From Anaerolineales bacterium HSG25 (GTDB taxonomy: Bacteria; Chloroflexota; Anaerolineae; 4572-78; J111), in contig JAUCGA010000008.1 in assembly GCA_030377865.1 (NCBI GenBank), positions 18,499-82,498 of the forward strand: a stretch of DNA of 64,000 nucleotides, written 5' to 3'. This document shows positions 25,561 to 34,745 of the stretch, one piece after another (positions within the stretch are counted from its first letter, which is position 1; each line of letters opens with the position of its first letter). The position numbers and the translations under genes were made by a program. Below the pieces are notes generated by a model, which saw nothing but the letters and a program-made list of their open reading frames with translations, was not told the DNA's origin and did no database searches.

Positions 25561-25645
25561 ACATGTTACGTGAAACTAAAGTTGAAGCATGCCATCACCA
25601 ACATTGCCACACAATCCATTATCTCAAAACACAGGTCACTGTTAA

Positions 25646-27697
25646 ATGCGTCCATCCCATCTTCTTATCCCGATTCTTTTACTAGCAACATGGCTTCGTC
25701 TAGCCTACCTACCCACCCTGCCCCCCGGCCTCAACTTTGACGAGGCCGGAAACGGCGTGGCCGCGCTCGACCTCCTGCACGACCAACTCCGCATCTGGTG
25801 GACGATTGGTGGCGGGAAAGAGCCGTTATGGCCCTATCTTATCGCCTTATCCACCTCTCTGTTCGGCCTTTCCCCATTAGCCCTTCGTCTGCCCGCGGCG
25901 TTCACAGGCGTTCTAACCGTGGCCGTCAGCTACCCCTTTATGCGAGCCATGTTCCCCACTCGGTACGGTCACTGGCTCGGCTTGCTGACCGCCTTGGGAC
26001 TCGCCACCTCGCAATGGCATCTTCATTTTAGTCGGCTCGGTTTTCGGGCCATTTTGCTTCCTCTGTTGGCAACCCTGACTTTCTACTTTTTCTGGAAAAA
26101 TTTGACCGGCCCAAACCGCAATCGTCATGCCATGCTGATCTTGTCAGCCCTGTGCATGGCTTTGGCGATGTATAGCTATCTCGCGGCGCGACTGTTACCT
26201 CTCGTTTTAGTCCTGTTTTTTGTCATTGCAACACCTCACCTTACGTTTGCGCTCCGAATTCGATACGGACTGGTCTATCTTTTTTGGTTCCTCCTGTTCT
26301 TGTCACCTTTGCTGATCCATTTTTACTACTTTCCGGCGCATGCCTTGGCTCGTACTGGCGCGGTCTCTATCTTTAGCCCCGCATGGAATCAGGGCGACCT
26401 GTTCGGCACGGCATGGCAAACCCTGCAAACGACACTCAGTACCTACGTCGCTTCTGGTGGTGATCCGAATCCGCTGGTTAACCTGCCTAGTCAGCCAGCC
26501 ATATCTGTTTTCCTCATACCCTTTCTTCTGCTTGGTTTTGTCACTGTTCTGTTTCAGGTTGTCGTTGATTTTTGGTTATACATAACAGGACAAGAAGGGT
26601 TAGATGAGTTGTATGCTCCCTATATACTCCTGCTTTGCTGGTGGACTGTTTTGCTTCTGCCCGCCATCTTAGCCCCCGAAGGCGCGCCCCATCATCTGCG
26701 GTTGATTGGCACGCTGGTTCCGACCTACGGCTTCATCGCCATCGGTTTTATGACGGTTGTAATGGGGAGCATAGAGATATTGCCTGCCACAATCTGGAAA
26801 CTTGCATGCCTAGCCATATTAATTCTACTCTGCTATCTGCTGACTCTCGGTCAAACCTATCAAAATTACTTCATTCGTTGGCCGAATCAGGTCGATTTTA
26901 CCATGCCCTACGACCTGTACGCGGTAAACCTCGCCGAGCAGATACGTACCGCGCCGCCAGAGGCTCATTATGTTATTCCGATGGATATTCGGGCTAGTGA
27001 GGAGGCGCGCCATTACACGCTCGACTATCTGCTGGCCGAGCAGTCAGCCCGTTACAGTTACATTCCGGTTGACGAGCGCAACGCCGAGCAGGTGTTAAAT
27101 CAAACCTTGCCCAATCATCAAGATTTGTATATAGTTCGTTGGACAGCCGATAAACATCAGGCCGCCGATGAGAAAGAGATTGTCACCTTTTTGCTAGAAA
27201 ACTACGCCCTGTATCAGGGTGAAGAGACCTTTCCCGTCTATCGCTTAGAGCATTATCAGCCTGCCGATTCAGCCTTACCCGCTGTCAGTTTGCCGCCTAT
27301 TGATCAGCATGTCGGAGCCAATTTTGATAATCTGCTCCGGCTTGATGCCGTGCATGTTGAGCCAACTGCCCAGAGTGGTGACTGGCTGTCGGTAGCGATT
27401 ACCCTCGCTCCATTAGCCCCGATGGAGGCTGACTACAAAGCCTCTTTGCGACTCATCTCTGCCGATGGGGAACGAGTGGCCCAAAAAGATCGCCATCTAC
27501 GCCACAATTTCCATCAAGGCACCTCGCTCTGGCCGCCAGAGACAGTCAACGAATATTATCTGTTACCCATCCCGCCCGACACACCACTCGGCTCTTATAC
27601 CGTCAGCCTTGTCATCTATCATCCTGATACCCAAGCCCCGTTGGTGGCGGATGGTCTGGTTGAGGTTCCGTTGGGGCAGACGGAGATTCGAGAGTAG
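25646..27697 (+). CDS. GT-C fold membrane glycosyltransferase-like protein (ArnT/PMT type)
   Basis: A 683-aa polytopic membrane protein. Hydrophobic helices run from residue 3 to about 400, with the GT-C hallmark acidic pair in the first external loop (LNFDEAGNG, near residues 30-38), followed by a soluble extracytoplasmic domain ending in a beta-sandwich (SYTVSLVIYHPDT). It should transfer a sugar from a polyprenyl-phosphate donor; acceptor unknown. Part of a three-gene run with the next GT-C gene and a YdcF-like gene. The start has only a weak AGGT upstream. Confidence 0.8.
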   Translation: MRPSHLLIPILLLATWLRLAYLPTLPPGLNFDEAGNGVAALDLLHDQLRIWWTIGGGKEPLWPYLIALSTSLFGLSPLALRLPAAFTGVLTVAVSYPFMRAMFPTRYGHWLGLLTALGLATSQWHLHFSRLGFRAILLPLLATLTFYFFWKNLTGPNRNRHAMLILSALCMALAMYSYLAARLLPLVLVLFFVIATPHLTFALRIRYGLVYLFWFLLFLSPLLIHFYYFPAHALARTGAVSIFSPAWNQGDLFGTAWQTLQTTLSTYVASGGDPNPLVNLPSQPAISVFLIPFLLLGFVTVLFQVVVDFWLYITGQEGLDELYAPYILLLCWWTVLLLPAILAPEGAPHHLRLIGTLVPTYGFIAIGFMTVVMGSIEILPATIWKLACLAILILLCYLLTLGQTYQNYFIRWPNQVDFTMPYDLYAVNLAEQIRTAPPEAHYVIPMDIRASEEARHYTLDYLLAEQSARYSYIPVDERNAEQVLNQTLPNHQDLYIVRWTADKHQAADEKEIVTFLLENYALYQGEETFPVYRLEHYQPADSALPAVSLPPIDQHVGANFDNLLRLDAVHVEPTAQSGDWLSVAITLAPLAPMEADYKASLRLISADGERVAQKDRHLRHNFHQGTSLWPPETVNEYYLLPIPPDTPLGSYTVSLVIYHPDTQAPLVADGLVEVPLGQTEIRE

Positions 27698-27897
27698 GAG
27701 ATCAGATCATCACGCAGTACACATCACGCATTACGCTTACCATCAGCCTATTTTTACTGACCCTTATTCCTCGCGCCTACGACCTGCCCCGTTTCACCAC
27801 TGCCGACGAGGCCAAATGGGTCTATCGCTCGGCTCAATTTTTAGCCGCTTTTTTAAGTGGAGACTTCGCCGCGACCAGTGTCAACCTAACCCCGGCG

Positions 27898-30315
27898 GTG
27901 ACGACGACATGGCTTGGCTCTATTGGCTTGGCCGTTTACTACCAACTTCATCAGGCTGAGTTGGCTCTACCGCTGATTGAGTGGTTGCACACCCTACCAG
28001 AGTTTCGGGCCGCGCTCTCTCATCTGGTGGCGGTACGTTGGTCGATGGTCATCTTTACCGCGCTGACCGTGCCGCTGATATATATTCTGGCTCGTGGCCT
28101 GTTCGGGTCAACCATCGCTCTACTGGGAGCAATCCTTATCGCCCTCGACCCGCACACCATCTCCCTCTCACGCATCATCGGCCATGATGCACCGACAGCC
28201 ATGTTTATTTTGCTCAGTCTGCTATTTATGATGTTCACGGTAGCGAATAGTCAGGCTAATTCTAATGAAGCTCAACACGGAGTCCAAACCTTTAGGTTTG
28301 TCCGTTTTGGCTCAAACCTAAAGGTTTGGACTCCTAAAAGCCTTCTACTATCAGGAATTATGGCTGGTTTTGCTTTTCTCTCTAAAGCACCCGCCCTGTT
28401 CCTGATTCCTTTTATTGGGCTGATGTTGTTATCCGAACCATTGCTTGGGATATTAACGAGGAAGCCAAAGCAAGCCTTGGACTCCGCTTCGGATGAACCT
28501 GAACTGACCGATTTGTTCATAATGGCTACCGTCCGCTTATTGGTTTGGTTAGGCGTAGCCTATTTAACCTTTGTGATTATCTGGCCTGCCGCATGGCAAG
28601 CACCCTTGGCCGCGCCCTATTCCGTTATTGAGAATGCCTTTCTCTCCGCCACCGACTCTGTCGAGGCATCGCAGGATGGCTATTGGTTGGTTCCAAATTT
28701 GGGACTCTTCTATTATATTGTTTATGGTGGCTTCAAACTCAGCCCGTTGGTGTTGGTTGGATGTGTCATGGCTTTATGGCAAGTATTCACCTCGGAGGTC
28801 AATCGCGTTAAGTTAACGGAATCAGCCCTCCCCCCCGCTTTGCGCCCTCTCCAAAGGGAGGGGGAACTGGCTTCCCCCCCTTTGGGGGGAACTGAGGGGG
28901 GGCGAGGCTCCATTAATGTAACAGCCTTGACCTCCGAGGTGTTGGGTGGAGCAAAACCGGAACGTCATGTACTCTGGCTGTTTTTATTTGCCCTGCTCTT
29001 CACCCTTTTTATGACCTTGGCCGATAAACGCAGTCCCCGTTACATTTTGCCGATTTTTCCAGCCCTTTCCTTTGTGGCCGCGTATGGCTGGTACAGTGTG
29101 GCAGAACGTTATTTGAACATGGGTCAACCTCATCAGCAACTAGCCTTGTTGACCTCACTCACCCTGTCAGCCATGCTAATTGTTGTGCCCTATATGCCCT
29201 ACTACTACAGCTACTATAACCCATTGCTTGGCGGATCATGGACAGCTCCTCAACTGGTCAAAATCGGTTGGGGTGAGGGACTGGATCGGGTGGGGCGCTA
29301 TCTGCAACGCACTCAGCTTCACAGCCGAGTTGGGGTGGCCTACGCTTCCACTGTAGCACCCTATTTTCATGGTCGTATCGGCAGTGTGACCGGCTCTAAT
29401 CTCGATGCGCTGGTCTTATACCGCAAGCAGATTCAATCAGGTGAGCCAGACCCCATTTTCATCACCTATTTCCAGCACATGAATAGGCTGTTTCAGGTTA
29501 ACCTTAACGGGCTGAATTATGCTCAGGTTTACGCGGGGCCAACCTTGACCATGCTATCACCGGATGAGACTTATCAACCATTGGCCTATCGCCCTCTCAG
29601 TAACGTTGGCTCGATTGGTGAATCACTTTTGGTTGATGTGGTTTGGCCTGCCGAGCAAACTCATTCTGACCCGACGGTCAGCCTCTATCCACTTGAGGCT
29701 GACCCCAATCAAAATGATCCTGTTGCGGGTGGTTCTGCCCCAATTGAAACATGGTCAGATCAACTGCTGGTCAGTCGGCATGCATTATTGTTACCCCTAA
29801 CTATCGAACGAGGTCAGTATCAGCTTTATGCCACCCAACAACCGTTGGGTCATCAACAACCACTTGGCAAAATTGACCTACGTCATTTTCAACTACCCGA
29901 TTCAACCTTAGCTCAACCGACCAGCCGATTTGTCTTTAACGAACAGATAGCTATCATTGGGTATCAGTTTAGCCCTACTGAGGATTATATCAGTGTCCGG
30001 TTAGCATGGCAGGCGTTACAAACCCCGTTACCTGACTACACCGTTTTTGTGCAGTTGCTTGACATGGAGACGAACGAACGGGTAGCTGGATTCGACTCTC
30101 AGCCAGTACGCGGAACTTCGCCGACAAGTGGTTGGTTGACCAATGAGGTGATGTTGGATGAGGTGTTGGTTGCCGTACCACCTGACCTACCTGCCGGATA
30201 TTACAGTATCATCGTCGGGCTATATCAGCCAGAAACCGGTCAGCGGCTCACGTTAGCGGATGGTCAGGATAATTGGCTTTTACCGTGGACATTTATCTGG
30301 GGTGATGTGGAGTAG
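27898..30315 (+). CDS. GT-C fold membrane glycosyltransferase-like protein; true 5' end uncertain
   Basis: A polytopic membrane protein of the PMT/ArnT type: at least nine hydrophobic segments, including one in LLGAILIALDPHTISLSRII, then a soluble C-terminal beta domain ending near YYSIIVGLYQPETGQRLTL. The coordinate given is the first canonical start (GTG, 805 aa). The same frame is open back to 27664, and residues there match the missing N-terminus: ISLFLLTLIPRAYDLPRFTT with the family acidic pair in TADEAKW. No ATG, GTG or TTG exists in that stretch. GGAG at 27697-27700 points at ATC codons at 27706 and 27709. Either a rare start is used or the start was lost. Two palindromic repeats sit in frame at 28279-28334 and 28824-28906. 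Confidence 0.75.
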   Translation: MTTTWLGSIGLAVYYQLHQAELALPLIEWLHTLPEFRAALSHLVAVRWSMVIFTALTVPLIYILARGLFGSTIALLGAILIALDPHTISLSRIIGHDAPTAMFILLSLLFMMFTVANSQANSNEAQHGVQTFRFVRFGSNLKVWTPKSLLLSGIMAGFAFLSKAPALFLIPFIGLMLLSEPLLGILTRKPKQALDSASDEPELTDLFIMATVRLLVWLGVAYLTFVIIWPAAWQAPLAAPYSVIENAFLSATDSVEASQDGYWLVPNLGLFYYIVYGGFKLSPLVLVGCVMALWQVFTSEVNRVKLTESALPPALRPLQREGELASPPLGGTEGGRGSINVTALTSEVLGGAKPERHVLWLFLFALLFTLFMTLADKRSPRYILPIFPALSFVAAYGWYSVAERYLNMGQPHQQLALLTSLTLSAMLIVVPYMPYYYSYYNPLLGGSWTAPQLVKIGWGEGLDRVGRYLQRTQLHSRVGVAYASTVAPYFHGRIGSVTGSNLDALVLYRKQIQSGEPDPIFITYFQHMNRLFQVNLNGLNYAQVYAGPTLTMLSPDETYQPLAYRPLSNVGSIGESLLVDVVWPAEQTHSDPTVSLYPLEADPNQNDPVAGGSAPIETWSDQLLVSRHALLLPLTIERGQYQLYATQQPLGHQQPLGKIDLRHFQLPDSTLAQPTSRFVFNEQIAIIGYQFSPTEDYISVRLAWQALQTPLPDYTVFVQLLDMETNERVAGFDSQPVRGTSPTSGWLTNEVMLDEVLVAVPPDLPAGYYSIIVGLYQPETGQRLTLADGQDNWLLPWTFIWGDVE
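28279..28334. repeat. In-frame perfect hairpin in a GT-C gene
   Basis: Arms of 22 bp pair perfectly (GGAGTCCAAACCTTTAGG... with its complement) inside the coding frame, adding roughly VQTFRFVRFGSNLKVWTP to a loop between membrane segments. Confidence 0.75.
28824..28906. repeat. In-frame C/G-run palindromic repeat in a GT-C gene
   Basis: CCCTCTCCAAAGGGAGGGGG, then CTTCCCCCCCTTTGGGGGGA and ACTGAGGGGGGG. In this frame it encodes LQREGELASPPLGGTEGG. The peptide ASPPLGGTEGGR recurs at 47801-47866 in a different gene, and a related unit occurs at 57182-57226 and, non-coding, at 31150-31217. Confidence 0.75.
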
Positions 30316-30320
30316 AGACA

Positions 30321-30935
30321 ATGGAGCAAACAGAATGGTCAGACAAACCCACCGCCATTTTGATTATGGGCAAACAGGCTAGACGGAAACGGGAAAATAA
30401 ACAGTTATTAGGTCGGGTGGCTATGGCAACAGCCTTGTGGTATGGTGCGCCACAGCCAAAACCATACCTCATGTATCTCGCTTCCGATAGTCATGCGGGT
30501 CGGCAGGATGCTGAACTGGTTAAGCAATGGCTAATCGAGCGGTTTCACATTCCCGCTGACTACCTAATCATTCGGTGTAAAGTCAATTGTACATTGCTTG
30601 AGGTGTTGTTGACCAGAGTTTTGGCTCGTGTTTATGGTTTGAGCCATGTTTTTGCCGTGACCCATCTTTATCATTCGGCACGTACACAATGGTATTTTGA
30701 TGAATATCTGGATAACGTTTCGGTAATTCCGACTCATCATGAGATATTTGATGAAATATCATACCTGCCCATGCAGGCCGATCTATTTGTTGAGCTACGG
30801 CAGGATGTAATGGCTTCGCTACCGAGCCGCCTTGAACGATGGAGAGAAGAAATGGTCGAATTTCTATTGACTTATCTGCATCATATTGACCGCCAAGGGC
30901 ATGTGGAGCGCTTTTTAGCGACGACTTTGCGCTAG
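30321..30935 (+). CDS. YdcF/SanA-like DUF218 protein (tentative)
   Basis: 204 aa. The pattern AILIMGKQARRKRENKQLLG, then YLMYLASDSHAGRQDAELVK and HVFAVTHLYHSARTQWYF follows DUF218 proteins: a first strand with a small loop, an SxG-like step, then the conserved strand ending in a His/Arg. No transmembrane anchor is seen. GGAG lies within the previous gene's end, five bases separate the genes, and translation is likely coupled to the GT-C gene. DUF218 proteins are linked to envelope glycan processing, which would fit the two GT-C neighbours. Some family residues are changed, so confidence is limited. Confidence 0.5.
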   Translation: MEQTEWSDKPTAILIMGKQARRKRENKQLLGRVAMATALWYGAPQPKPYLMYLASDSHAGRQDAELVKQWLIERFHIPADYLIIRCKVNCTLLEVLLTRVLARVYGLSHVFAVTHLYHSARTQWYFDEYLDNVSVIPTHHEIFDEISYLPMQADLFVELRQDVMASLPSRLERWREEMVEFLLTYLHHIDRQGHVERFLATTLR

Positions 30936-31149
30936 AACTTTTCCGAGTTGTACTGCAAAGAACCGCTCTTTTTTGTAATTGTTAGTTCTTCTTAAACGGC
31001 TTCCATGATGGTAACGGGTAGGTGTATACCCGCCAAATACCCGTTGCGATTACATAATCGCAACGATCAGGAAATTTATCTAGTGTTATTAGCTGAAACT
31101 TGTGTAGGGTAGCTAGATCACCTATTTTGCAAAATTATTAGATGCAATT

Positions 31150-31217
31150 GCCCTTACCCCCTCCCAGCCTCCCCCTGCTAGGGGGAGGAGCCGCTTCCCC
31201 CCTAGCAGGGGGGGTAG
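31150..31217. repeat. Non-coding copy of the C/G-run palindromic repeat
   Basis: CCCTTACCCCCTCCCAGCCT, then CCCCCTGCTAGGGGGAGGAG and CCCCCTAGCAGGGGGGG. It is the intergenic counterpart of the in-frame insertions at 28824, 47801 and 57182. The gap 30936-31338 also holds a unit near 31010-31075 (TACCCGCCAAATACCCGTTG with an inner GCGATTACATAATCGC palindrome) whose relative is at 35684-35725; no gene is seen. Confidence 0.7.
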
Positions 31218-31290
31218 AGACTCTGCTCAATTTGGGAGATTTATTTTCTTGGAATTGCCATAATCGCAACAATCAGGAAAAAATCCATAA

Positions 31291-31325
31291 AAAAAGAGCT
31301 TCAAGAAAATTCTTGAAGCTCTTTT
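31291..31325 (-). terminator. Rho-independent terminator of the unknown two-gene unit
   Basis: AAAAGAGCTTCAAGAA / TTCTTGAAGCTCTTTT forms a perfect stem with a four-base loop region and is followed on the minus strand by a T-run; it lies 13 bases past the stop at 31339. Confidence 0.85.
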
Positions 31326-31338
31326 GGTTGTATAACGG

Positions 31339-31866
31339 CTATCCTTTTTTAAAAGGCTTTAGTTTTTCTTCCACATCGTTGATGTGTTCCTGTAAAAAAT
31401 CGGTCAAGGTCTGCACACCCGCTTCGTCTTGCGGGATATATTTGTCAATATCAACTGTGACTCGTTTGGTGGCAAAGACCGAATTCAGTTGATGGTCGAG
31501 CTTAACGTCACCAAACATGGGGGATTTGAAGATGTTTTTGGCATCAGTCCTATACATCTCTAACAAATCATCCGGGTCAGCAACCTGATTTTTGATTTGA
31601 GCTTGAAAGGTGATCCATGCTTTAGAGCCAAACATGGCTTGGCTGATTTTACTGCCGCCGGTTTTACGGTCAACGGTGATGGATACCTTGTACAGAATCG
31701 AGTGATTGGGCTTAAAAATAATCCTCTGATCTTCTCCGGCGGTATTGAAGCCAATGGCTGGCATGTTTTTGCGGGTCATTGCCCGAACAATCTCGCCGGT
31801 TAAGATTTCATCTTTGCTCTCGCGCATCTCTTGAGCATGCTGAAATTTTGATAAAAAGGATAACAT
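31339..31866 (-). CDS. Uncharacterised protein, partner of the 31866 gene
   Basis: 175 aa, not recognised. An N-terminal helical stretch (FLSKFQHAQEMRESKDEILT) is followed by alternating strands and turns (RIIFKPNHSILYKVSITVDR, MFGDVKLDHQLNSVFATKRV), then a C-terminal helix LTDFLQEHINDVEEKLKPF. No signal peptide or membrane segment. Its start codon overlaps the stop of the upstream gene by one base and a strong terminator follows, so the two form a closed transcription unit. Confidence 0.7.
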   Translation of the reverse strand: MLSFLSKFQHAQEMRESKDEILTGEIVRAMTRKNMPAIGFNTAGEDQRIIFKPNHSILYKVSITVDRKTGGSKISQAMFGSKAWITFQAQIKNQVADPDDLLEMYRTDAKNIFKSPMFGDVKLDHQLNSVFATKRVTVDIDKYIPQDEAGVQTLTDFLQEHINDVEEKLKPFKKG

Positions 31867-32438
31867 TAGGCTCCTCCTGACATAGATAGACGACCATTTA
31901 GATATTTTCGTAATGAGTGAATCGTAGCGTCAATGTGGCTTTGAAGTAAGGGTTGATTAACCTGATAACCGGCATCAAGATATTGATCGATCTCCAACAG
32001 GAGTGGTACTTGGGCGTAAACATACCCAGCCGTAATATCCGCATCAAAGCTAATCACGCCCGGCTCATTACTGTCGATCATACTACTTTTGACTTCATCT
32101 TTGAATATCTTCCATATTTTGCCGATATTGGTGGTCATTGTACCATATCCCATCACCACACGAGCATGCCGACCTAATACCTTGGCTCCGACCAAATCTT
32201 CGGTCAGATTCCGTAATTGGAAGATGAGCCGCTCTTTGGTGGCTAACTTCTCAAAGCGGAGATAGTGGCGTACCCCATCCGACTCAAGGTCAATCAGGGC
32301 GTATCCAGCCTCAACATTTGAGGCGATGACCGCTCCGACCAACAGGTCATCCATTAAGCCATTACGCTTGTTTTCTTCATACCGCTTCCAACTGGTATCA
32401 ACCAGAGAGACAAAGATTTGTTCTAATTCTTCAGACAT
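31866..32438 (-). CDS. Uncharacterised protein, first gene of a two-gene unit
   Basis: 190 aa from MSEELEQIFV, with AGGAG at ideal spacing; the longer frame to 32492 includes repeat sequence. Mixed helix/strand pattern: SLVDTSWKRYEENKRNGLMD, then AVIASNVEAGYALIDLESDG, LGRHARVVMGYGTMTTNIGK, and a terminal helix with SHIDATIHSLRKYLNG. Not recognised. No membrane segment. It overlaps the next gene by one base. Confidence 0.7.
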   Translation of the reverse strand: MSEELEQIFVSLVDTSWKRYEENKRNGLMDDLLVGAVIASNVEAGYALIDLESDGVRHYLRFEKLATKERLIFQLRNLTEDLVGAKVLGRHARVVMGYGTMTTNIGKIWKIFKDEVKSSMIDSNEPGVISFDADITAGYVYAQVPLLLEIDQYLDAGYQVNQPLLQSHIDATIHSLRKYLNGRLSMSGGA

Positions 32439-32493
32439 TGTTACTCCTATAAACTCATGAAGCGTGAAATGTGATGCGCGAACTATACTCAAA

Positions 32494-32636
32494 TTAGTTT
32501 GAAACCGACACTCTCCTCAGGTCATGCCCGAATGTTTTTATCGGGCATCCAAACGATCTGTAAGGAATGGATTCCCGCTAAAAGCATGCGGGAATGACAT
32601 GGAAAAAGTTACGTTTCTATTCTAATCGCAGTATAG
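32494..32636. repeat. Dispersed repeat, TCATGCCCGAATG family, copy 1
   Basis: About 143 bp running from AGTTTGAAACCGACACT to TTCTAATCGCAGTATA. It contains two inner palindromes: GCCCGAATG...ATCGGGC and GGATTCCCGC...GCGGGAAT. A close copy is at 44120-44263; fragments are at 1386-1420, 36015-36092, 54087-54152 and 60575-60598. It is bracketed by inverted GAAGCGTGAAATGTGATG (32458) and its relative at 32638. Confidence 0.8.
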
Positions 32637-32669
32637 AACATCACGTTTCACGCTTCAATTTTCACATCT

Positions 32670-33848
32670 TTACTTATCATCCAACGCGGCCACGCCGGGT
32701 AGGGTTTTGCCTTCCAAGAACTCAAGACTGGCTCCACCGCCGGTTGAGATGTGGCTGATTTTGTCGGCCAAACCAGACTGCTCGACCGCGGCGGCACTGT
32801 CACCACCACCGATAATAGTAGTCGCATCGGTCAGGGTGGCTAGAGCCTCGGCCACGGCAAAGGTGCCTTTGGCAAAGGCTGGCATCTCGAACACACCCAT
32901 CGGCCCATTCCAGACTACGGTTTTGGCCGCTGATAGTCGATTGGCAAAATGGGCGATGGTGGCTGGCCCAATATCTAAAATCATCCACCCTTCGGGAACT
33001 TCGTCAACCGGCACCACTTTTGATTCTGCGTCGGCCTTAAACTCGGTAGCAACGACACAATCGACCGGCAGAATCAGCTTATCAGCATGGTTGGCGATGA
33101 GGGTTTTAGCCGTTTCAATCGCTCCCTCCTCAACCAACGAACTACCGACGTTATGTCCTTGGGCGACGAAGAAGGTGTTGGCCATGCCGCCACCAATTAG
33201 CAGGCCATCCACTTGGTCGAGTAGGTTCTCAATGACCGCAATTTTGTCTGAAATTTTGGCTCCGCCCATAATCGCTAAAAATGGCTGTTGTGGGTCAGCC
33301 AACGCACCACCCAAATAGTTTAGCTCTTTTTCTAGCAGATAACCAGCTACCGCGGGGCGTAGGGTGTCGGTTACACCGGTTGTTGAGGCATGGGCACGGT
33401 GGGCCGAACCAAAAGCGTCATTAACGTACATTTCGCCTAACTTGGCTAGTTGGGCCGCAAACTCGGCTTCATTTTTCTTTTCGGCTTTGTGAAAACGAGT
33501 ATTCTCCAGCAAGGTTACATCACCCGGTTTCATCTCGTTGACGGCAGATTCAACCTCCGCACCAATACAGTTATCCAACATCTGCACCGGACGGTCTAGC
33601 AGTTCACTGAGGCGTTGCGCGGCTGGAGCCAGTGAGAATTTTGGATCAGCCACGCCCTTGGGACGGCCTAAATGGCTCATCAGCACGACACTCGCGCCGT
33701 TGTCGAGCAGATGGTTGATGGTCGGTAGCGCGGCTCGAATACGGCGGTCATCGGTCACGTTGCCACCGTTCATAGGGACGTTAAAGTCGACTCGAACCAG
33801 TACCCGTTGACCGTTTACAGTAATATCATTGATGGTTTTCTTTTGCAT
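32670..33848 (-). CDS. pgk: Phosphoglycerate kinase
   Basis: A 392-aa glycolytic enzyme that transfers phosphate from 1,3-bisphosphoglycerate to ADP. The signature [20 protein letters not shown] is at residues 15-34, MSHLGRPKG near 60, [15 protein letters not shown] near 113-127, the nucleotide site [10 protein letters not shown] near 190, and [17 protein letters not shown] and [13 protein letters not shown] at the C-terminus. It stands alone: neither gap nor tpi is adjacent. Confidence 0.97.
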   Translation of the reverse strand: MQKKTINDITVNGQRVLVRVDFNVPMNGGNVTDDRRIRAALPTINHLLDNGASVVLMSHLGRPKGVADPKFSLAPAAQRLSELLDRPVQMLDNCIGAEVESAVNEMKPGDVTLLENTRFHKAEKKNEAEFAAQLAKLGEMYVNDAFGSAHRAHASTTGVTDTLRPAVAGYLLEKELNYLGGALADPQQPFLAIMGGAKISDKIAVIENLLDQVDGLLIGGGMANTFFVAQGHNVGSSLVEEGAIETAKTLIANHADKLILPVDCVVATEFKADAESKVVPVDEVPEGWMILDIGPATIAHFANRLSAAKTVVWNGPMGVFEMPAFAKGTFAVAEALATLTDATTIIGGGDSAAAVEQSGLADKISHISTGGGASLEFLEGKTLPGVAALDDK

Positions 33849-33891
33849 AATCTTTTCCTTGAATAAACAGATTTTAAACAGTAGATGGTAT

Positions 33892-33962
33892 GTAAAAGTT
33901 CAGTAAAGTAGCCTAGAAACCCGATTTCTTTGAGAAATCGGGTTTCTGATACTCTTTCTACT
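33892..33962. repeat. Palindromic dispersed repeat, CCCGATTTC family, copy 2 (shortened)
   Basis: Starts GTAAAAGTTCAGTAAA, carries AGAAACCCGATTTC / GAAATCGGGTTTCT, and loses most of the right terminal repeat. A GGGCTGTTC-family fragment with AGCTTTTGCACTCC follows to 34027. Confidence 0.75.
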
Positions 33963-34026
33963 TTTGCATGGTTATTTCTGGCAAAAGCAATCAGCTTTTG
34001 CACTCCTTTATTTCCGAACAACTCTA

Positions 34027-34683
34027 TTAACGAGTTCTCGTCACGCCGACTTGGTCACACAAATCAGTTAATTTGCATTTGCTACACCAAGGCGAGACGG
34101 GGGTACACAAGTTTTGTCCAAATACGACCAGCAGTCTGTTGTACTCTAGCCAATATTCAGACGGTAGTTTATCTCGCAAGGCAAACTCGGTTTTTTCGGG
34201 TGTTTTGGTCTCTACATAGCCCCACCTGTTTGAGATACGGTGAACATGAATATCGACACAAATCCCCGGTTTACCGAAGCTCGAGGTTAAGACCAGATTG
34301 GCAGTTTTACGCCCCACACCCGGCAGAGCTAATAATGTATCTAACTCATCGGGCACTTGTCCATCATGGTAATCGAGCAACATTTGCGAGATGGCTAAAA
34401 TGCTTTTGCTTTTATTCCGATAGAATCCAACAGGATAAATTAGTTCGACAATCTCATCGGCAGAGAGTTTGAGCATAGCCGTTGGTGTATCAGCCACAGC
34501 AAACAGTTTGGGGGCAATCTTTTCGGTCAGGGTATCTTTGGTACGCAGGCTTAAAATTGTGGTAATTAAAATTTTATATGGGTTGCGTGCCTCAACAGCC
34601 ATGCCGTCAATCAATGCCGGTTGCCACTGTGGTATCTCTTGCCGTAATATTTCAATTGCAGTATGAATCTGTTCTATTTGCAT
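34027..34683 (-). CDS. nth: Endonuclease III
   Basis: A 218-aa base-excision repair glycosylase and AP lyase for oxidised pyrimidines. The helix-hairpin-helix LPGVGRKTANLVL carries the catalytic Lys, VDIHVHRISNRWG the catalytic Asp, and a C-terminal 4Fe-4S site is formed by CTPVSPWCSKCKLTDLC. I start at MQIEQIHTAIEIL (34683); a frame from 34722 is possible but adds repeat-like sequence. The segment after the cluster is short, as is normal. Confidence 0.95.
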   Translation of the reverse strand: MQIEQIHTAIEILRQEIPQWQPALIDGMAVEARNPYKILITTILSLRTKDTLTEKIAPKLFAVADTPTAMLKLSADEIVELIYPVGFYRNKSKSILAISQMLLDYHDGQVPDELDTLLALPGVGRKTANLVLTSSFGKPGICVDIHVHRISNRWGYVETKTPEKTEFALRDKLPSEYWLEYNRLLVVFGQNLCTPVSPWCSKCKLTDLCDQVGVTRTR

Positions 34684-34745
34684 GATAATCTGAGGCGTGA
34701 ATATGTGAGACGTGAGAACCACTCATCACACTTCACATATTCACG

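Noticed and set aside
27465..27959. 164-aa open frame bridging the two GT-C genes
   Set aside because: Different frame from both convincing membrane proteins and Arg/His-rich; a shadow.
32707..33318. 203-aa open frame on the plus strand
   Set aside because: Antisense to pgk; Ser/Pro/Ala-rich composition typical of a shadow.
33930..34472. 180-aa open frame on the plus strand
   Set aside because: Mostly antisense to nth and starts inside repeats; no family pattern.
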